Assembly: GCA_022767445.1 (NCBI GenBank)
Contig: JALENJ010000040.1
Span: 1 to 61,590, forward strand
Direction of reading: 5' to 3'
Length of the DNA: 61,590 bases
From: Erysipelotrichaceae bacterium
Lineage (GTDB): Bacteria; Bacillota_I; Bacilli_A; Erysipelotrichales; Erysipelotrichaceae
This document shows, piece by piece, positions 9,074-17,634 of the stretch (the first letter of the stretch is position 1; each line of letters starts with the position of its first letter). A model generated the notes under the pieces. The model was not told the origin of the DNA. It ran no database searches and worked only from the letters and a program-made list of their open reading frames with translations. The translations under genes and the position numbers were made by a program.

Positions 9074-9076
9074 ATA

Positions 9077-10582
9077 CTATTTATTATAAGTATTATCGTT
9101 GCGTTTCACTTGTACGTCGTGTGCTCCACCTTCAATAATGGAAGTTGATGATACAAGTGTTAGTTTCGCATTTTGTTGTAGCTCTGAAATTGTTAATGCA
9201 CCACAGTTACACATTGTAGATTTAATCTTGAGGATTGTCATCGCAACATTATCCTTGAGTGAACCTGCATATGGTACATAGGAGTCTACACCTTCTTCAA
9301 AGGATAGCTTCTTTCCTTGTCCTAAGTCATAACGAGCCCAGTTGCGAGCACGTGCAGAACCTTCTCCCCAATACTCTTTTACGGTGTTGCCATTAACAAC
9401 TAACTTTTCACCAGGTGCTTCTTCAAATCTAGAGAAGTAGCGACCTAACATCACAAAGTCAGCACCCATTGCTAGAGCTAATGTCATATGGTAATCATAA
9501 ACGATACCGCCATCAGAGCAGATAGGAATATATTCGCCTGTCTCTTTATAATATTCATCACGAGCTTTAGCTACATCGATCACTGCTGTAGCTTGTCCTC
9601 GACCAATACCCTTCGTCTCACGAGTGATACAGATGGAACCTCCACCGATACCAATCTTTATAAAGTCAGCACCTGCATCTGCTAAAAAGCGGAAACCTTC
9701 GGCATCTACAATATTACCGGCACCAACCTTTAAATCAGCATAATTTTCATGGATCCACTTGATTGTCTCTGCTTGCCATACGGAATATCCTTCAGAGGAG
9801 TCAATTACAACGCAATCAACACCAGCTTTTACAAGTGCAGGTACTCTTTCAGCATAATCACGTGAGTTAATACCAGCACCTACTAATAGACGTTTTTCTT
9901 CATCCAATAATTCATTTGGATGTTCCTTATGGGAATCATAGTCTTTACGGAATACAAGATACTGTAGATGATTTTTTTCATCGACTACAGGTAATGTATT
10001 GAGCTTATTCTCCCAAATTAAATCATTGGCTGAAGATAATGTTGTATTTGGCCCACCTACAATTAACTTCTCACGTGGTGTCATGTAATCACCAACGATT
10101 TCATCACCCGTCATACGAGATACACGATAATCACGTGATGTTAGAATACCCATGAGTTCACCATTAGGTGTTCCGTCGTCTGTTACCGCAATTGTAGAAT
10201 GTCCAGTCCTTTCAATCAGTGCAATGACATCATGTAGTTTTGTATCTGGAGTAACATTTGAATCACTGACAACAAAACCAGCTTTATGATTCTTTACTTT
10301 AGCTACCATCGCAGCCTGACTTTCAATCGATTGAGATCCAAAAATGAAGGCCATACCACCTTCCTTGGCTAATGCAATACCAAGTCGATCACCTGATACC
10401 GATTGCATGACTGCACTTACCATTGGAATGTTCAATGAAATTGCAGGTTTTTCGCCTTTCTTATAACGTACAAGTGGTGTCTTTAATGATACATTCGCTG
10501 GAATATTATCAGGTCCTGTATAACCTGGAACAAGTAAATATTCACTAAATGTATGCGAAGGTTCATTGTAGTAAAAAGCCAT
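9077..10582 (-). CDS. guaB: Inosine-5'-monophosphate dehydrogenase
   Basis: Oxidises IMP to XMP with NAD+, the committed step of GMP synthesis. The catalytic loop is [12 protein letters not shown], with the nucleophilic cysteine inside it, near residue 318. A pair of CBS domains (about 105-225) interrupts the barrel. The mobile flap carries RARNWARYD, which holds the Arg-Tyr dyad that activates water. Length 501 is typical. The gene stands alone between a bidirectional terminator and a divergent promoter region shared with proS. Confidence 0.96.
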   Translation of the reverse strand: MAFYYNEPSHTFSEYLLVPGYTGPDNIPANVSLKTPLVRYKKGEKPAISLNIPMVSAVMQSVSGDRLGIALAKEGGMAFIFGSQSIESQAAMVAKVKNHKAGFVVSDSNVTPDTKLHDVIALIERTGHSTIAVTDDGTPNGELMGILTSRDYRVSRMTGDEIVGDYMTPREKLIVGGPNTTLSSANDLIWENKLNTLPVVDEKNHLQYLVFRKDYDSHKEHPNELLDEEKRLLVGAGINSRDYAERVPALVKAGVDCVVIDSSEGYSVWQAETIKWIHENYADLKVGAGNIVDAEGFRFLADAGADFIKIGIGGGSICITRETKGIGRGQATAVIDVAKARDEYYKETGEYIPICSDGGIVYDYHMTLALAMGADFVMLGRYFSRFEEAPGEKLVVNGNTVKEYWGEGSARARNWARYDLGQGKKLSFEEGVDSYVPYAGSLKDNVAMTILKIKSTMCNCGALTISELQQNAKLTLVSSTSIIEGGAHDVQVKRNDNTYNK

Positions 10583-10615
10583 TAAAAATAATCCTCCCTT
10601 TTTATAATTTTATTT

Positions 10616-10643
10616 ATTATATCAAGTAAAATGACAATGTAAA
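10616..10643 (-). promoter_or_regulatory. guaB promoter
   Basis: On the minus strand TTTACA (10638-10643) and TATAAT (10616-10621) are 16 bases apart. A GGGAGGA ribosome site lies further downstream, before the ATG at 10582. No purine riboswitch or PurR box is recognisable in the short leader. Confidence 0.65.
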
Positions 10644-10749
10644 CGATTTATTCGATAGAATCTAAGAAAATTTAATATACCATGTATGCATGCAGGTATT
10701 TTTTAGAAATTACCCCATTTAGAATGATAAACACATATACAGGTACTTA

Positions 10750-10758
10750 TGATATAAT
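10750..10758 (+). promoter_or_regulatory. proS promoter (extended -10)
   Basis: TGA-TATAAT is a perfect extended -10 box 25 bases before the proS ATG, followed by a GAGGT ribosome site. The -35 region is poor. The leader is too short for a T-box, so proS is probably not under tRNA-sensing control, unlike thrS in this window. Confidence 0.65.
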
Positions 10759-10783
10759 CGATATGAATTTTATGAGGTAATAT

Positions 10784-12469
10784 ATGCGATTAAAAAACAG
10801 TTTCTTTTACACAATTCGTGAGAATGCGAAAGATGAAGATTCCATCAGTTCTAATCTATTAGTACGTGCTGGAATGATTAAGAAGAGTTCTGCAGGTGTA
10901 TACATGATGATGCCTTTGGGACATCGAGTTCTATCTAAGATCAATGCGATTATTCGTGATGAGATGGAAAAGATAGATTGTCAAGAGTTATTGATGCCAT
11001 CACTAATTCCAGAAGAAGTTTATATCTCTTCAGGAAGACGTGCAGGATTTGGCAATAGTATGTTCTCACTCAAGGATCGTAAGGGCGTTTCTTATGTACT
11101 AGGCCCAACACATGAAGAGTTATTTGCGGCTGCTGCGAAGATGCAGATTCGCTCCTATAAAGATATGCCCTTCTCACTCTACCAAATACAGACAAAGTTC
11201 CGTGATGAGCCTCGTCCTCGTTATGGCTTGATCCGCGTACGTGAATTTGCGATGAAGGATGCCTATACATTTGATAAAGACGAAGCTAGCTTAGATATCT
11301 CTTATGCAAAGCAATTCCAAGCATACAAGAATATCATGGATCGTCTACATCTAGATTATCGTATTGTTAAAGCGGATACTGGTGTCATGGGTGGACTATT
11401 ATCAGAAGAATTCCAAGCAATCACACCAATTGGCGAGGATATCCTAGTATTAAGTGATGATGATTCCTTTGCCAGCAATATCGAAGTAGCTCCATGTATC
11501 CCAGAGATTGCTGAAAAGGAGGATGTACTAGAAACACTAACCCTAGTACAGACACCTAATGCAAGAACAATCGAAGAAGTCACATCTTATTTAAAGAAAG
11601 ATATCAAGAAATTTGTTAAGACATTGATCTATAACGTCGATGATCAAGCAGTCGCAGTTATGGTACGTGGTGATCGTGATGTCAACGAAACTAAGCTACG
11701 TAAACTTTTACAGGCTAATTCAGTTGAGTTAGCAGATCCTGCAATGGTAATGGCTGCTACACAAGCAGAAATTGGCTTTGCTGGTCCTATTGATATCAAG
11801 TGTCCTCTATACGCTGATGAGGAAGTCATGTATATGTACAACTTCATCGTCGGCGCCAACAAGACTGGTTACCACTACACAGGTGTAAATCAAAAGGATT
11901 TTACGGTAACAGGACATGGTGATCTACGCAATATCCAAGAAGGAGACAAGAATCCAAATGGTGATGGAGTTGTTCACTTTGCACATGGTATTGAAGTAGG
12001 TAATACATTTAAACTTGGTACAAAGTACTCCAAGGCACTTGATTTACAATACCTAGATCAAAACAACAAACTACAGTATGTATGGATGGGTTCCTACGGT
12101 ATTGGCCCTGCTCGTGCAATGGCTGCTCTAGCTGAACAAAACGCAGATGAAAATGGTATCAATTGGCCAAAGGACTTAGCTCCATTCCAGGTTAGTATTG
12201 TGATTATCTCCATGAAGGATGAACAACAAGTAACCATTGCCAACCAACTTCATGATACCCTTCAACAACAAGGTATCGAAGTATTACTCGACGATCGTGA
12301 TGAAAGACCAGGTGTTAAGTTTAAGGATATGGAACTGATTGGTATTCCTTATCGTATCACCATCGGCAGAGGCATCAGCGAAGGAAAAGTTGAACTGAAA
12401 TCACGTACGGGTGAAGTTGAAGAAGTACAGATTACAGATGTTGTAAATAAACTTAAAGAAGTATTATAA
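10784..12469 (+). CDS. proS: Prolyl-tRNA synthetase (bacterial type with editing insertion)
   Basis: Class II synthetase charging tRNA-Pro, 561 residues. Motif 1 is in the MMPLGHRVLSKI region, motif 2 starts at FRDEPRPRYGLIRVREF (about residue 139) and motif 3 is GSYGIGPARAMAAL (about residue 438). The insertion of about 180 residues between motifs 2 and 3 is the INS domain that deacylates Ala-tRNA-Pro. The anticodon-binding domain (about 465-561) includes LLDDRDERPGVKFKD. Length matches bacterial ProRS. It is the only plus-strand housekeeping gene in the first 39 kb. Confidence 0.97.
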   Translation: MRLKNSFFYTIRENAKDEDSISSNLLVRAGMIKKSSAGVYMMMPLGHRVLSKINAIIRDEMEKIDCQELLMPSLIPEEVYISSGRRAGFGNSMFSLKDRKGVSYVLGPTHEELFAAAAKMQIRSYKDMPFSLYQIQTKFRDEPRPRYGLIRVREFAMKDAYTFDKDEASLDISYAKQFQAYKNIMDRLHLDYRIVKADTGVMGGLLSEEFQAITPIGEDILVLSDDDSFASNIEVAPCIPEIAEKEDVLETLTLVQTPNARTIEEVTSYLKKDIKKFVKTLIYNVDDQAVAVMVRGDRDVNETKLRKLLQANSVELADPAMVMAATQAEIGFAGPIDIKCPLYADEEVMYMYNFIVGANKTGYHYTGVNQKDFTVTGHGDLRNIQEGDKNPNGDGVVHFAHGIEVGNTFKLGTKYSKALDLQYLDQNNKLQYVWMGSYGIGPARAMAALAEQNADENGINWPKDLAPFQVSIVIISMKDEQQVTIANQLHDTLQQQGIEVLLDDRDERPGVKFKDMELIGIPYRITIGRGISEGKVELKSRTGEVEEVQITDVVNKLKEVL

Positions 12470-12499
12470 AAGCCCTATACTAGTGTATAGAGCTTTTTT
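12468..12499 (+). terminator. proS intrinsic terminator
   Basis: AAAAGC plus CTATAC pair with GTATAG plus GCTTTT around a short TAGT-type loop, followed by a T-run. It starts at the proS stop codon. It could also act on the minus strand for the EIIA gene that ends at 12506. Confidence 0.8.
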
Positions 12500-12505
12500 C
12501 ATAGT

Positions 12506-13009
12506 TTACTTGATAACGGATTGACCGCGTTTTACATCAGTTGGTTCAATGAAACTGATTTCTTGACCATTTGCGTTTGTGATGATTAGCATTGTGCTCA
12601 TATCATATTTAGCACCTAGCTTCTTTAAGTCAGCTTCAACGATAGGATCACCAGCCTTAACTGTATCTCCTTGCTTCTTGCCTAATAACTTAAAGCCATC
12701 TCCATTGGCCTCTACAGTATTGACACCACAGTGTACTAATAGTTCAACACCATTCTTTGTTGTGATACCAAATGCATGTCCTGTTGGGAATAATACGGAT
12801 AATTCTCCATTAGCTGGGGCACATAATACAACTTTATTTCCATCATACTTGAAGGCAACGCTATCACCCATCATCTTCTCTGCAAATACAGGATCCGGGA
12901 CAGTCGCTACATCGATGAGCTTTCCATCTGCTAATGCGACGATGTCGTTGTCATCAACAACCAAATCATTTACGATAGTTTCTTCTTTTTTCTTAAAAAA
13001 ATTAAACAT
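12506..13009 (-). CDS. crr: PTS EIIA component, glucose family (EIIA-Glc-like)
   Basis: Free-standing EIIA of the PTS glucose superfamily, 167 residues. The phosphorylated histidine is His93 in ELLVHCGVNTVE; the partner His78 sits in FPTGHAFGI. HPr phosphorylates it and it passes phosphate to one or more EIIB domains. The EIIBC encoded two genes upstream lacks an EIIA domain and belongs to a family served by EIIA-Glc, so this protein is its natural phosphate donor. It has its own promoter with a TTGACA -35, so it can be made independently of that operon and may serve other transporters. Confidence 0.92.
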   Translation of the reverse strand: MFNFFKKKEETIVNDLVVDDNDIVALADGKLIDVATVPDPVFAEKMMGDSVAFKYDGNKVVLCAPANGELSVLFPTGHAFGITTKNGVELLVHCGVNTVEANGDGFKLLGKKQGDTVKAGDPIVEADLKKLGAKYDMSTMLIITNANGQEISFIEPTDVKRGQSVIK

Positions 13010-13036
13010 TTCTCTCTCCTATTTTTTAACTTTTTA

Positions 13037-13066
13037 ATAGTAGTATAGTTACTTTTGTTGTGTCAA
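13037..13066 (-). promoter_or_regulatory. Promoter of the EIIA-Glc gene
   Basis: On the minus strand a perfect TTGACA -35 (13061-13066) lies 18 bases from TACTAT (13037-13042). A GGAGAGA ribosome site follows before the ATG at 13009. This allows transcription separate from the PHP gene upstream. Confidence 0.55.
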
Positions 13067-13077
13067 CTAGAAAGATG

Positions 13078-13932
13078 CTACATTAGATTGCGTAGTGAAT
13101 CATCAACCCAATCAAAATTGGATGAATCTAATAAACGACGATCTAGATGTACCCCAAATGGAATATGTCTTTCATACTTATGGAAATCACTTCCACCACT
13201 GCTGTATAAGTGGTTCTTTTCGCAGTATTGAAATAACTTAACAGATTCTTTCATCGGTATACTTGGATGAAAACATTCCATACCATCCAGTCTTTCTCTG
13301 ACTTCTTCAATACAGTGATTCTTTCTAAAAGCATCATACTCAAAGATATGTGCCAAGAATGCTTTTCCACCTGCTTGGTGGATGAGCTGAATTGCCTCAT
13401 CAAAAGATAAATATGTACTACCTTCATCGATGAAGAATGGACTTGCAGGATTGCTTAACCCCTGTCTAAAGAATGTCTTGTATGTAGGAAACTGTTGTAA
13501 GAATTTTGGATTGTTACTAGATAGTTGTTGATACATCGTTTTCTTCGCTATCCCCTTTTGAATTGTGGATAGCGTAATCTTTTGATCAAAGATTAGGTTT
13601 TCATGTGTTGCACATGATTGTATACGTGATAGTAATGTTTCTTCAATTCGTTGTAGATTGGCATCACTATAGAAATCACGATACCATGCATTTACAACCT
13701 CTGGTTGTATACCATAGCCTAAGACTTCAATGATCTCTCCTTGATAGCTTGTGGCTAACTCAAAGCCTGGGATACATGGGTATTGCTTGTAATCAAAGCA
13801 TTCATACGCTAAAGCGTGGTTATGGTCTGTAATACTGAAAGGTTGGATGGAATATAAATGAAGGGTATCAAGCATCTCTTCAAAGCTTAATACCCCGTCT
13901 GACTTTGTTGTGTGAAGATGGAAGTCAAACAT
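13078..13932 (-). CDS. PHP-domain metal-dependent phosphoesterase
   Basis: PHP-family protein of 284 residues. Metal ligands typical of the fold are present: HLHTTKSDG near the N-terminus, ITDHNH at about 34-39, GFE, AHIFEY at about 214 and GGSDFH at about 256. Relatives include histidinol phosphatase and the 3'-phosphatase/exonuclease YciV/TrpH; the substrate here cannot be inferred. The ATG shares one base with the stop of the PTS EIIBC gene (TAATG), so it is translated with the transporter. That suggests action on a sugar phosphate or on carbon control, but this is only context. Confidence 0.8.
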   Translation of the reverse strand: MFDFHLHTTKSDGVLSFEEMLDTLHLYSIQPFSITDHNHALAYECFDYKQYPCIPGFELATSYQGEIIEVLGYGIQPEVVNAWYRDFYSDANLQRIEETLLSRIQSCATHENLIFDQKITLSTIQKGIAKKTMYQQLSSNNPKFLQQFPTYKTFFRQGLSNPASPFFIDEGSTYLSFDEAIQLIHQAGGKAFLAHIFEYDAFRKNHCIEEVRERLDGMECFHPSIPMKESVKLFQYCEKNHLYSSGGSDFHKYERHIPFGVHLDRRLLDSSNFDWVDDSLRNLM

Positions 13933-15428
13933 TAACCGAATACTTCAGTCACTTTCTCTTCATTCCATCCGAAGAAATATGTGATGATAAATGCAGCTAC
14001 AATCGCTGTTAGATATCCACATAAGTAACCTAATGCGCCACCCTGGTTAACAATCAAGAAACCAAGTACACCGGATACACCTTGTGCTACTGATCCTACA
14101 TGGAATAGTGAGATCACAATTCCACCAAAACCAGAACCTAAAGCAGCTGTTAAGAATGGCTTACCTAAAGGTAGTGTAACACCATACATCAATGGTTCAC
14201 CGATACCTAAGATACCAGCTGGAACAGAAGCTAGAATTGCTTCGCCAAGCTTCTTATGATTCTTGTGAGCCTTCACATATAGAGCGATAACTGCACCAAC
14301 TTGTCCTGCACCTGCAACTTGTAAGATTGGTAATAGGTAGTTGATACCGCCTGTTGCACCATTTGGATCATTCATAATTGTATGAATTGGTGTAAATGCA
14401 CGGTGTAGACCAACAGAAACAAGTGGTAACTGCAAAGCTGATAATGCATATGCGCCAATGAAACCTAACTTGTTGAGTAAGAAATCAGCTAATGCGAAGA
14501 TAACCTGAGTTAATACTGCACCAAGTGGTTGTAAGATAAATAGAGCTAAGAATGCTGTGATGACTAAGGCACATAGTGGTGTCAAAATCATATCTAATGT
14601 ATCTGGAACCCAGCTTCTGAGCCAACGTTCTACATAAGCAATTACGATACCACCGAATACAGCAGCTAAGATTCCTCCAGCAGCCGCATCAAATGGAGAG
14701 TTAGTAATTGGTAAGTTAATTCCTACTGCAGGATCACCAACCTTCATAAGTAATGGCATAGCCGCATTACCTACGAACATCGCACCCATCATTCCACCAA
14801 GAATAGGAGTTCCCTTATACTCTTTTGCAGCGTTCATACCAATGAAGATTGGTAAGTAAGCAAATAATGTCCAACCAATTGTATTTAGGGCTAAATACCA
14901 CCATGATTGAGCAACTGCAGGATCAAGTACGACACTTGCGACACCTGGAACTCTAAATATAACCTTCAATACATTTAGAATACCGTAGATCAAACCTGCA
15001 CCAGCAATACCAGGTAATGCTGGTAAGAAAATATTTGAGAAATGCTTTAAGAATACTTGTACAGGACCATTGTGCTTCGCTTGTTGTTTAGCCTTGTTTT
15101 CCTTTGCACGAGCTTGTAAGTTAATGTCCTTCTCTTGTAAATCTTCAGCGTGAACTTCATCTTTACGTTCATCTGCAGAGATACCTGTGATAGCAGAAAC
15201 CTCAACACCAATCTTTGTTACCTTACCAGGTCCAAATACGATTTGTAATTCCTCTCCATCAACTGTGCCAAGAACACCCTGAATCTTTTTGACACTTTCC
15301 ATGTCTACTTTGGACTTATCACTAAGTGTCAAATGAAGTCTTGTCATACATGTGGAATTCTCAAGAATGTTATCTTTTCCACCGACAGCTTCGACTACTT
15401 CTTCAGCAATTTTTTTGTAATCTTCCAT
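13932..15428 (-). CDS. PTS EIIBC permease, sucrose/trehalose/MurNAc family
   Basis: Sugar phosphotransferase permease with an N-terminal EIIB domain (about 1-80; phosphocysteine Cys27 in NSTCMTRLHL) and a C-terminal EIIC domain with about ten membrane segments. The EIIC motif GIGEPLMYGVTLPLGKPF is typical of the sucrose/trehalose/N-acetylmuramic acid branch. A charged linker of about 50 residues (75-125) joins the domains. There is no EIIA domain, so the nearby EIIA-Glc is needed. No hydrolase or MurQ etherase is adjacent, so the sugar remains unknown. A cre site and an inverted repeat lie upstream, indicating carbon catabolite control plus a specific regulator. Confidence 0.88.
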   Translation of the reverse strand: MEDYKKIAEEVVEAVGGKDNILENSTCMTRLHLTLSDKSKVDMESVKKIQGVLGTVDGEELQIVFGPGKVTKIGVEVSAITGISADERKDEVHAEDLQEKDINLQARAKENKAKQQAKHNGPVQVFLKHFSNIFLPALPGIAGAGLIYGILNVLKVIFRVPGVASVVLDPAVAQSWWYLALNTIGWTLFAYLPIFIGMNAAKEYKGTPILGGMMGAMFVGNAAMPLLMKVGDPAVGINLPITNSPFDAAAGGILAAVFGGIVIAYVERWLRSWVPDTLDMILTPLCALVITAFLALFILQPLGAVLTQVIFALADFLLNKLGFIGAYALSALQLPLVSVGLHRAFTPIHTIMNDPNGATGGINYLLPILQVAGAGQVGAVIALYVKAHKNHKKLGEAILASVPAGILGIGEPLMYGVTLPLGKPFLTAALGSGFGGIVISLFHVGSVAQGVSGVLGFLIVNQGGALGYLCGYLTAIVAAFIITYFFGWNEEKVTEVFG

Positions 15429-15446
15429 GTTTTTTCCTTTCTTACG

Positions 15447-15467
15447 ACCTAAATTACACGTTTAGGT
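15447..15467 (-). repeat. Inverted repeat in the PTS EIIBC leader, candidate operator
   Basis: ACCTAAA and TTTAGGT form a perfect 7-bp inverted repeat separated by seven bases, 19 bases before the EIIBC ATG. It lies downstream of the cre site, where a repressor would block elongation. It is shorter than a LicT-type RAT antiterminator and has no adjacent T-run, so a protein operator is more likely. Confidence 0.45.
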
Positions 15468-15478
15468 GGATTTCTTTG

Positions 15479-15492
15479 TGAAATCGCTTTCG
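15479..15492 (-). promoter_or_regulatory. cre site (CcpA catabolite control) before the PTS operon
   Basis: TGAAATCGCTTTCG matches the catabolite-responsive consensus TGWAANCGNTNWCA at all but the last base. It sits about 50 bases before the EIIBC start, downstream of a TGG-TAGAAT extended -10 box (minus strand). Binding by CcpA with HPr-Ser-P at this place would repress the operon. Confidence 0.65.
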
Positions 15493-15553
15493 CTGATAAC
15501 ATAATTCTACCATAATTTCACATTATTTTATGTTTTTTAAGAATCACGAAATA

Positions 15554-15575
15554 GATTTTCAAAATTTGAAAAATC
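15554..15575 (-). terminator. AT-rich hairpin after thrS, possible terminator
   Basis: An AT-rich inverted repeat built on GATTTTCAAA / TTTGAAAAATC begins about 12 bases after the thrS stop. It lacks a GC-rich stem and a clean T-tract, so termination would be weak. It is the only terminator-like structure between thrS and the PTS promoter. Confidence 0.35.
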
Positions 15576-15586
15576 ATGTAGATAAA

Positions 15587-17356
15587 TTAGTTATTTACAG
15601 GAGCTAGTTTCTTACTATCAATTTCCTCTTTGATAGCGACTAAGAACTCTTCTAATGACATCTTTGTCTCTTGACGGGAACCGTATCTACGAAGTGTAAT
15701 TCCGTTGTTTTCAATCTCACCATCACCAACTACAACTTCGATCGGTAGTTTGTTTGTTTGTGCTTCGCGGATACGATAGCCAAGCTTCTCATTACGATCA
15801 TCAAGCTCTGTACGTACGTCTATCTTGCGTAATTCATCAACGACCTTCTTTGCATAATCACCATGAGCCTCAGCGTTAACTGGAATGACAACTGCTTGTC
15901 TTGGAGCTAACCATAGTGGCAAGATACCCTTTGTCTCTTCTAATAAGAAAGCCACAAAACGATCTAATGAACCAAGAATTGCACGGTGAATGACAACTGG
16001 ACGTCTCTTCTCACCACCATTTGCGACATACTCTAATTCAAATCTTTCAGGTAACTGATAATCTAACTGAATAGTAGACAGTGTCACATCATGTCCTAAG
16101 GCAGAGCGTACTTGTACGTCAATCTTAGGTCCATAGAAGGCTGCTTCTCCTTCTGCTTCATAGTATGGAACATCCATTTCCTTTAACACTTCACGTAATT
16201 CATTTTCACTCTTTTCCCATAAAGCATCATTACCAAAGTATTTATCTGTATTTTCTTTATCGCGTAAAGATAGACGGAATGAATATTGCTTAAAGTCAAA
16301 GTCATGATATACATCCAAAATTAACTTTGTGATAGCTTTGATTTCAGATTTAATTTGATCTTCTGTACAGAAGATATGAGAGTCATTCTGTGTGAATGCA
16401 CGTGAACGCTCAATACCAGTTAAGGCACCAGAAGCTTCAAATCTAAAGTCATTGGCAATCTCTGCTAAACGGATTGGTAAGTCACGATAGGAATGTAACT
16501 GAGACTTGTAGATAATCATATGTTCTGGGCAGTTCATAGGACGTAATACAAACTCATCGTCATCACGAGCCATGATTGGGAACATATCTTCTTTATAGTG
16601 AGCTAAGTGACCAGAAATCTTATATAGCTTTGTACTAGCAACTGATGGAGTTAAGACATGTTGATAACCAGTTGCTAACTCTTTGTTCATGATGTAATCA
16701 GATAATAGACGTCTTACAGTAAAGCCATTTGGTAACCACATTGGTAAACCACCACCAACAGTCTCAGAGAACATAAACATCTGCATGTCCTTGCCAAGTT
16801 TACGGTGATCTCTTTGTTTCGCATCTTCAAGATCTGCTAAATGAGCATCCAAAGCTTCTTCTGTAGGTAAGCAAACACCATAGATTCGCTGTAGTACTTT
16901 ATTGTTTTTATCACCTTTCCAATAAGCACCAGAGTGTTTTGTTAACTTAAAGTAACGACAGTTCTTTGTTGTTTCTGTGTGCGGACCACGACAAAGATCT
17001 GTAAAGTCACCCTGTGTATACATCGAAATGTTAGTACCCTCAGGCATACGATTGATTAAATCAATCTTGTATTCATCATCCTTAAACTGTTCAAGAGCTT
17101 CTTGACGAGAGATTTCATGGCGAACAATGCGCTTATCTGCCTTTGCACATTTCTTCATCTCTTTTTCAATCTTTGGTAAATCCTCATCACGAATGACATC
17201 ATCACCTAAGTCGATATCATAATAGAAACCTTCCTCGACAACAGGACCTACCCAGAATTTAGCCTGTGGATAAAGATGTTTGACTGCTTGTGCCATCAAG
17301 TGTGCACAACTGTGATTGAGTGTGTTCAATTCTTGATCTTCTTTAAAATTAATCAT
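15587..17356 (-). CDS. thrS: Threonyl-tRNA synthetase lacking the TGS domain
   Basis: Class II synthetase charging tRNA-Thr, 589 residues. It starts directly with the editing domain: HSCAHLMAQAVKHLYP carries the HxxxH motif of the SAD/N2 domain. The catalytic core shows motif 2 (RLAEIANDFRFEASGAL) and motif 3 (RAILGSLDRFVAFLLEE). The zinc ligands Cys (MNCPEHM), His and His are present, and the anticodon domain begins near 480. Most bacterial ThrRS are about 640 residues and carry a TGS domain of about 60 residues first. Here the ATG is preceded at once by a good AGGAGG site and the T-box terminator, so the domain is truly absent, as in some other members of the family. Confidence 0.95.
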   Translation of the reverse strand: MINFKEDQELNTLNHSCAHLMAQAVKHLYPQAKFWVGPVVEEGFYYDIDLGDDVIRDEDLPKIEKEMKKCAKADKRIVRHEISRQEALEQFKDDEYKIDLINRMPEGTNISMYTQGDFTDLCRGPHTETTKNCRYFKLTKHSGAYWKGDKNNKVLQRIYGVCLPTEEALDAHLADLEDAKQRDHRKLGKDMQMFMFSETVGGGLPMWLPNGFTVRRLLSDYIMNKELATGYQHVLTPSVASTKLYKISGHLAHYKEDMFPIMARDDDEFVLRPMNCPEHMIIYKSQLHSYRDLPIRLAEIANDFRFEASGALTGIERSRAFTQNDSHIFCTEDQIKSEIKAITKLILDVYHDFDFKQYSFRLSLRDKENTDKYFGNDALWEKSENELREVLKEMDVPYYEAEGEAAFYGPKIDVQVRSALGHDVTLSTIQLDYQLPERFELEYVANGGEKRRPVVIHRAILGSLDRFVAFLLEETKGILPLWLAPRQAVVIPVNAEAHGDYAKKVVDELRKIDVRTELDDRNEKLGYRIREAQTNKLPIEVVVGDGEIENNGITLRRYGSRQETKMSLEEFLVAIKEEIDSKKLAPVNN

Positions 17357-17368
17357 GTTTTCCTCCTA

Positions 17369-17600
17369 ATGGGACACAATAAAAGCGTCCCTAACTTGTA
17401 AGGACGCTGAATGCGCGGTACCACCTTAATTCCAACGAAAAACGTTGACACTTTCATCTCTGTAACGTAGAGTTACGGTTACTTTTTCAAGTACTGCTCC
17501 AAGGTAGTAATCACATATGTACGTCGTATTCATTCCAGCAACCTGAATACTCTCTATATCAGTAACATATAGACCATGTCCTTATCATCGCATTTGATAG
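17369..17600 (-). promoter_or_regulatory. T-box riboswitch controlling thrS
   Basis: The minus strand carries the T-box core AAGGTGGTACCGCG (17414-17427), whose UGGU-type bulge pairs with the uncharged tRNA acceptor end. An intrinsic terminator follows: AGCGTCC / GGACGCT (17384-17408) with a T-rich tail. Upstream are GATGATAAGGACATGG, the usual beginning of stem I, an AGAGAGTA bulge and a GGTTGCTGG apical loop. The probable specifier region reads ACTACC, so either triplet (ACU or ACC) is a threonine codon. The leader starts just after the polC stop. Low Thr-tRNA charging should favour antitermination and thrS expression. Confidence 0.92.
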
Positions 17601-17634
17601 TCAAATTTTAGACCTAGCTTCTCTTTTCGTCAAG

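Noticed and set aside
11070-11862. Minus-strand open frames inside proS
   Set aside because: They are reading-frame shadows of a well conserved gene, with no ribosome sites or family features.
17357-17634. Lost TGS domain or frameshift before thrS
   Set aside because: The region is fully occupied by a T-box leader with terminator and ribosome site.
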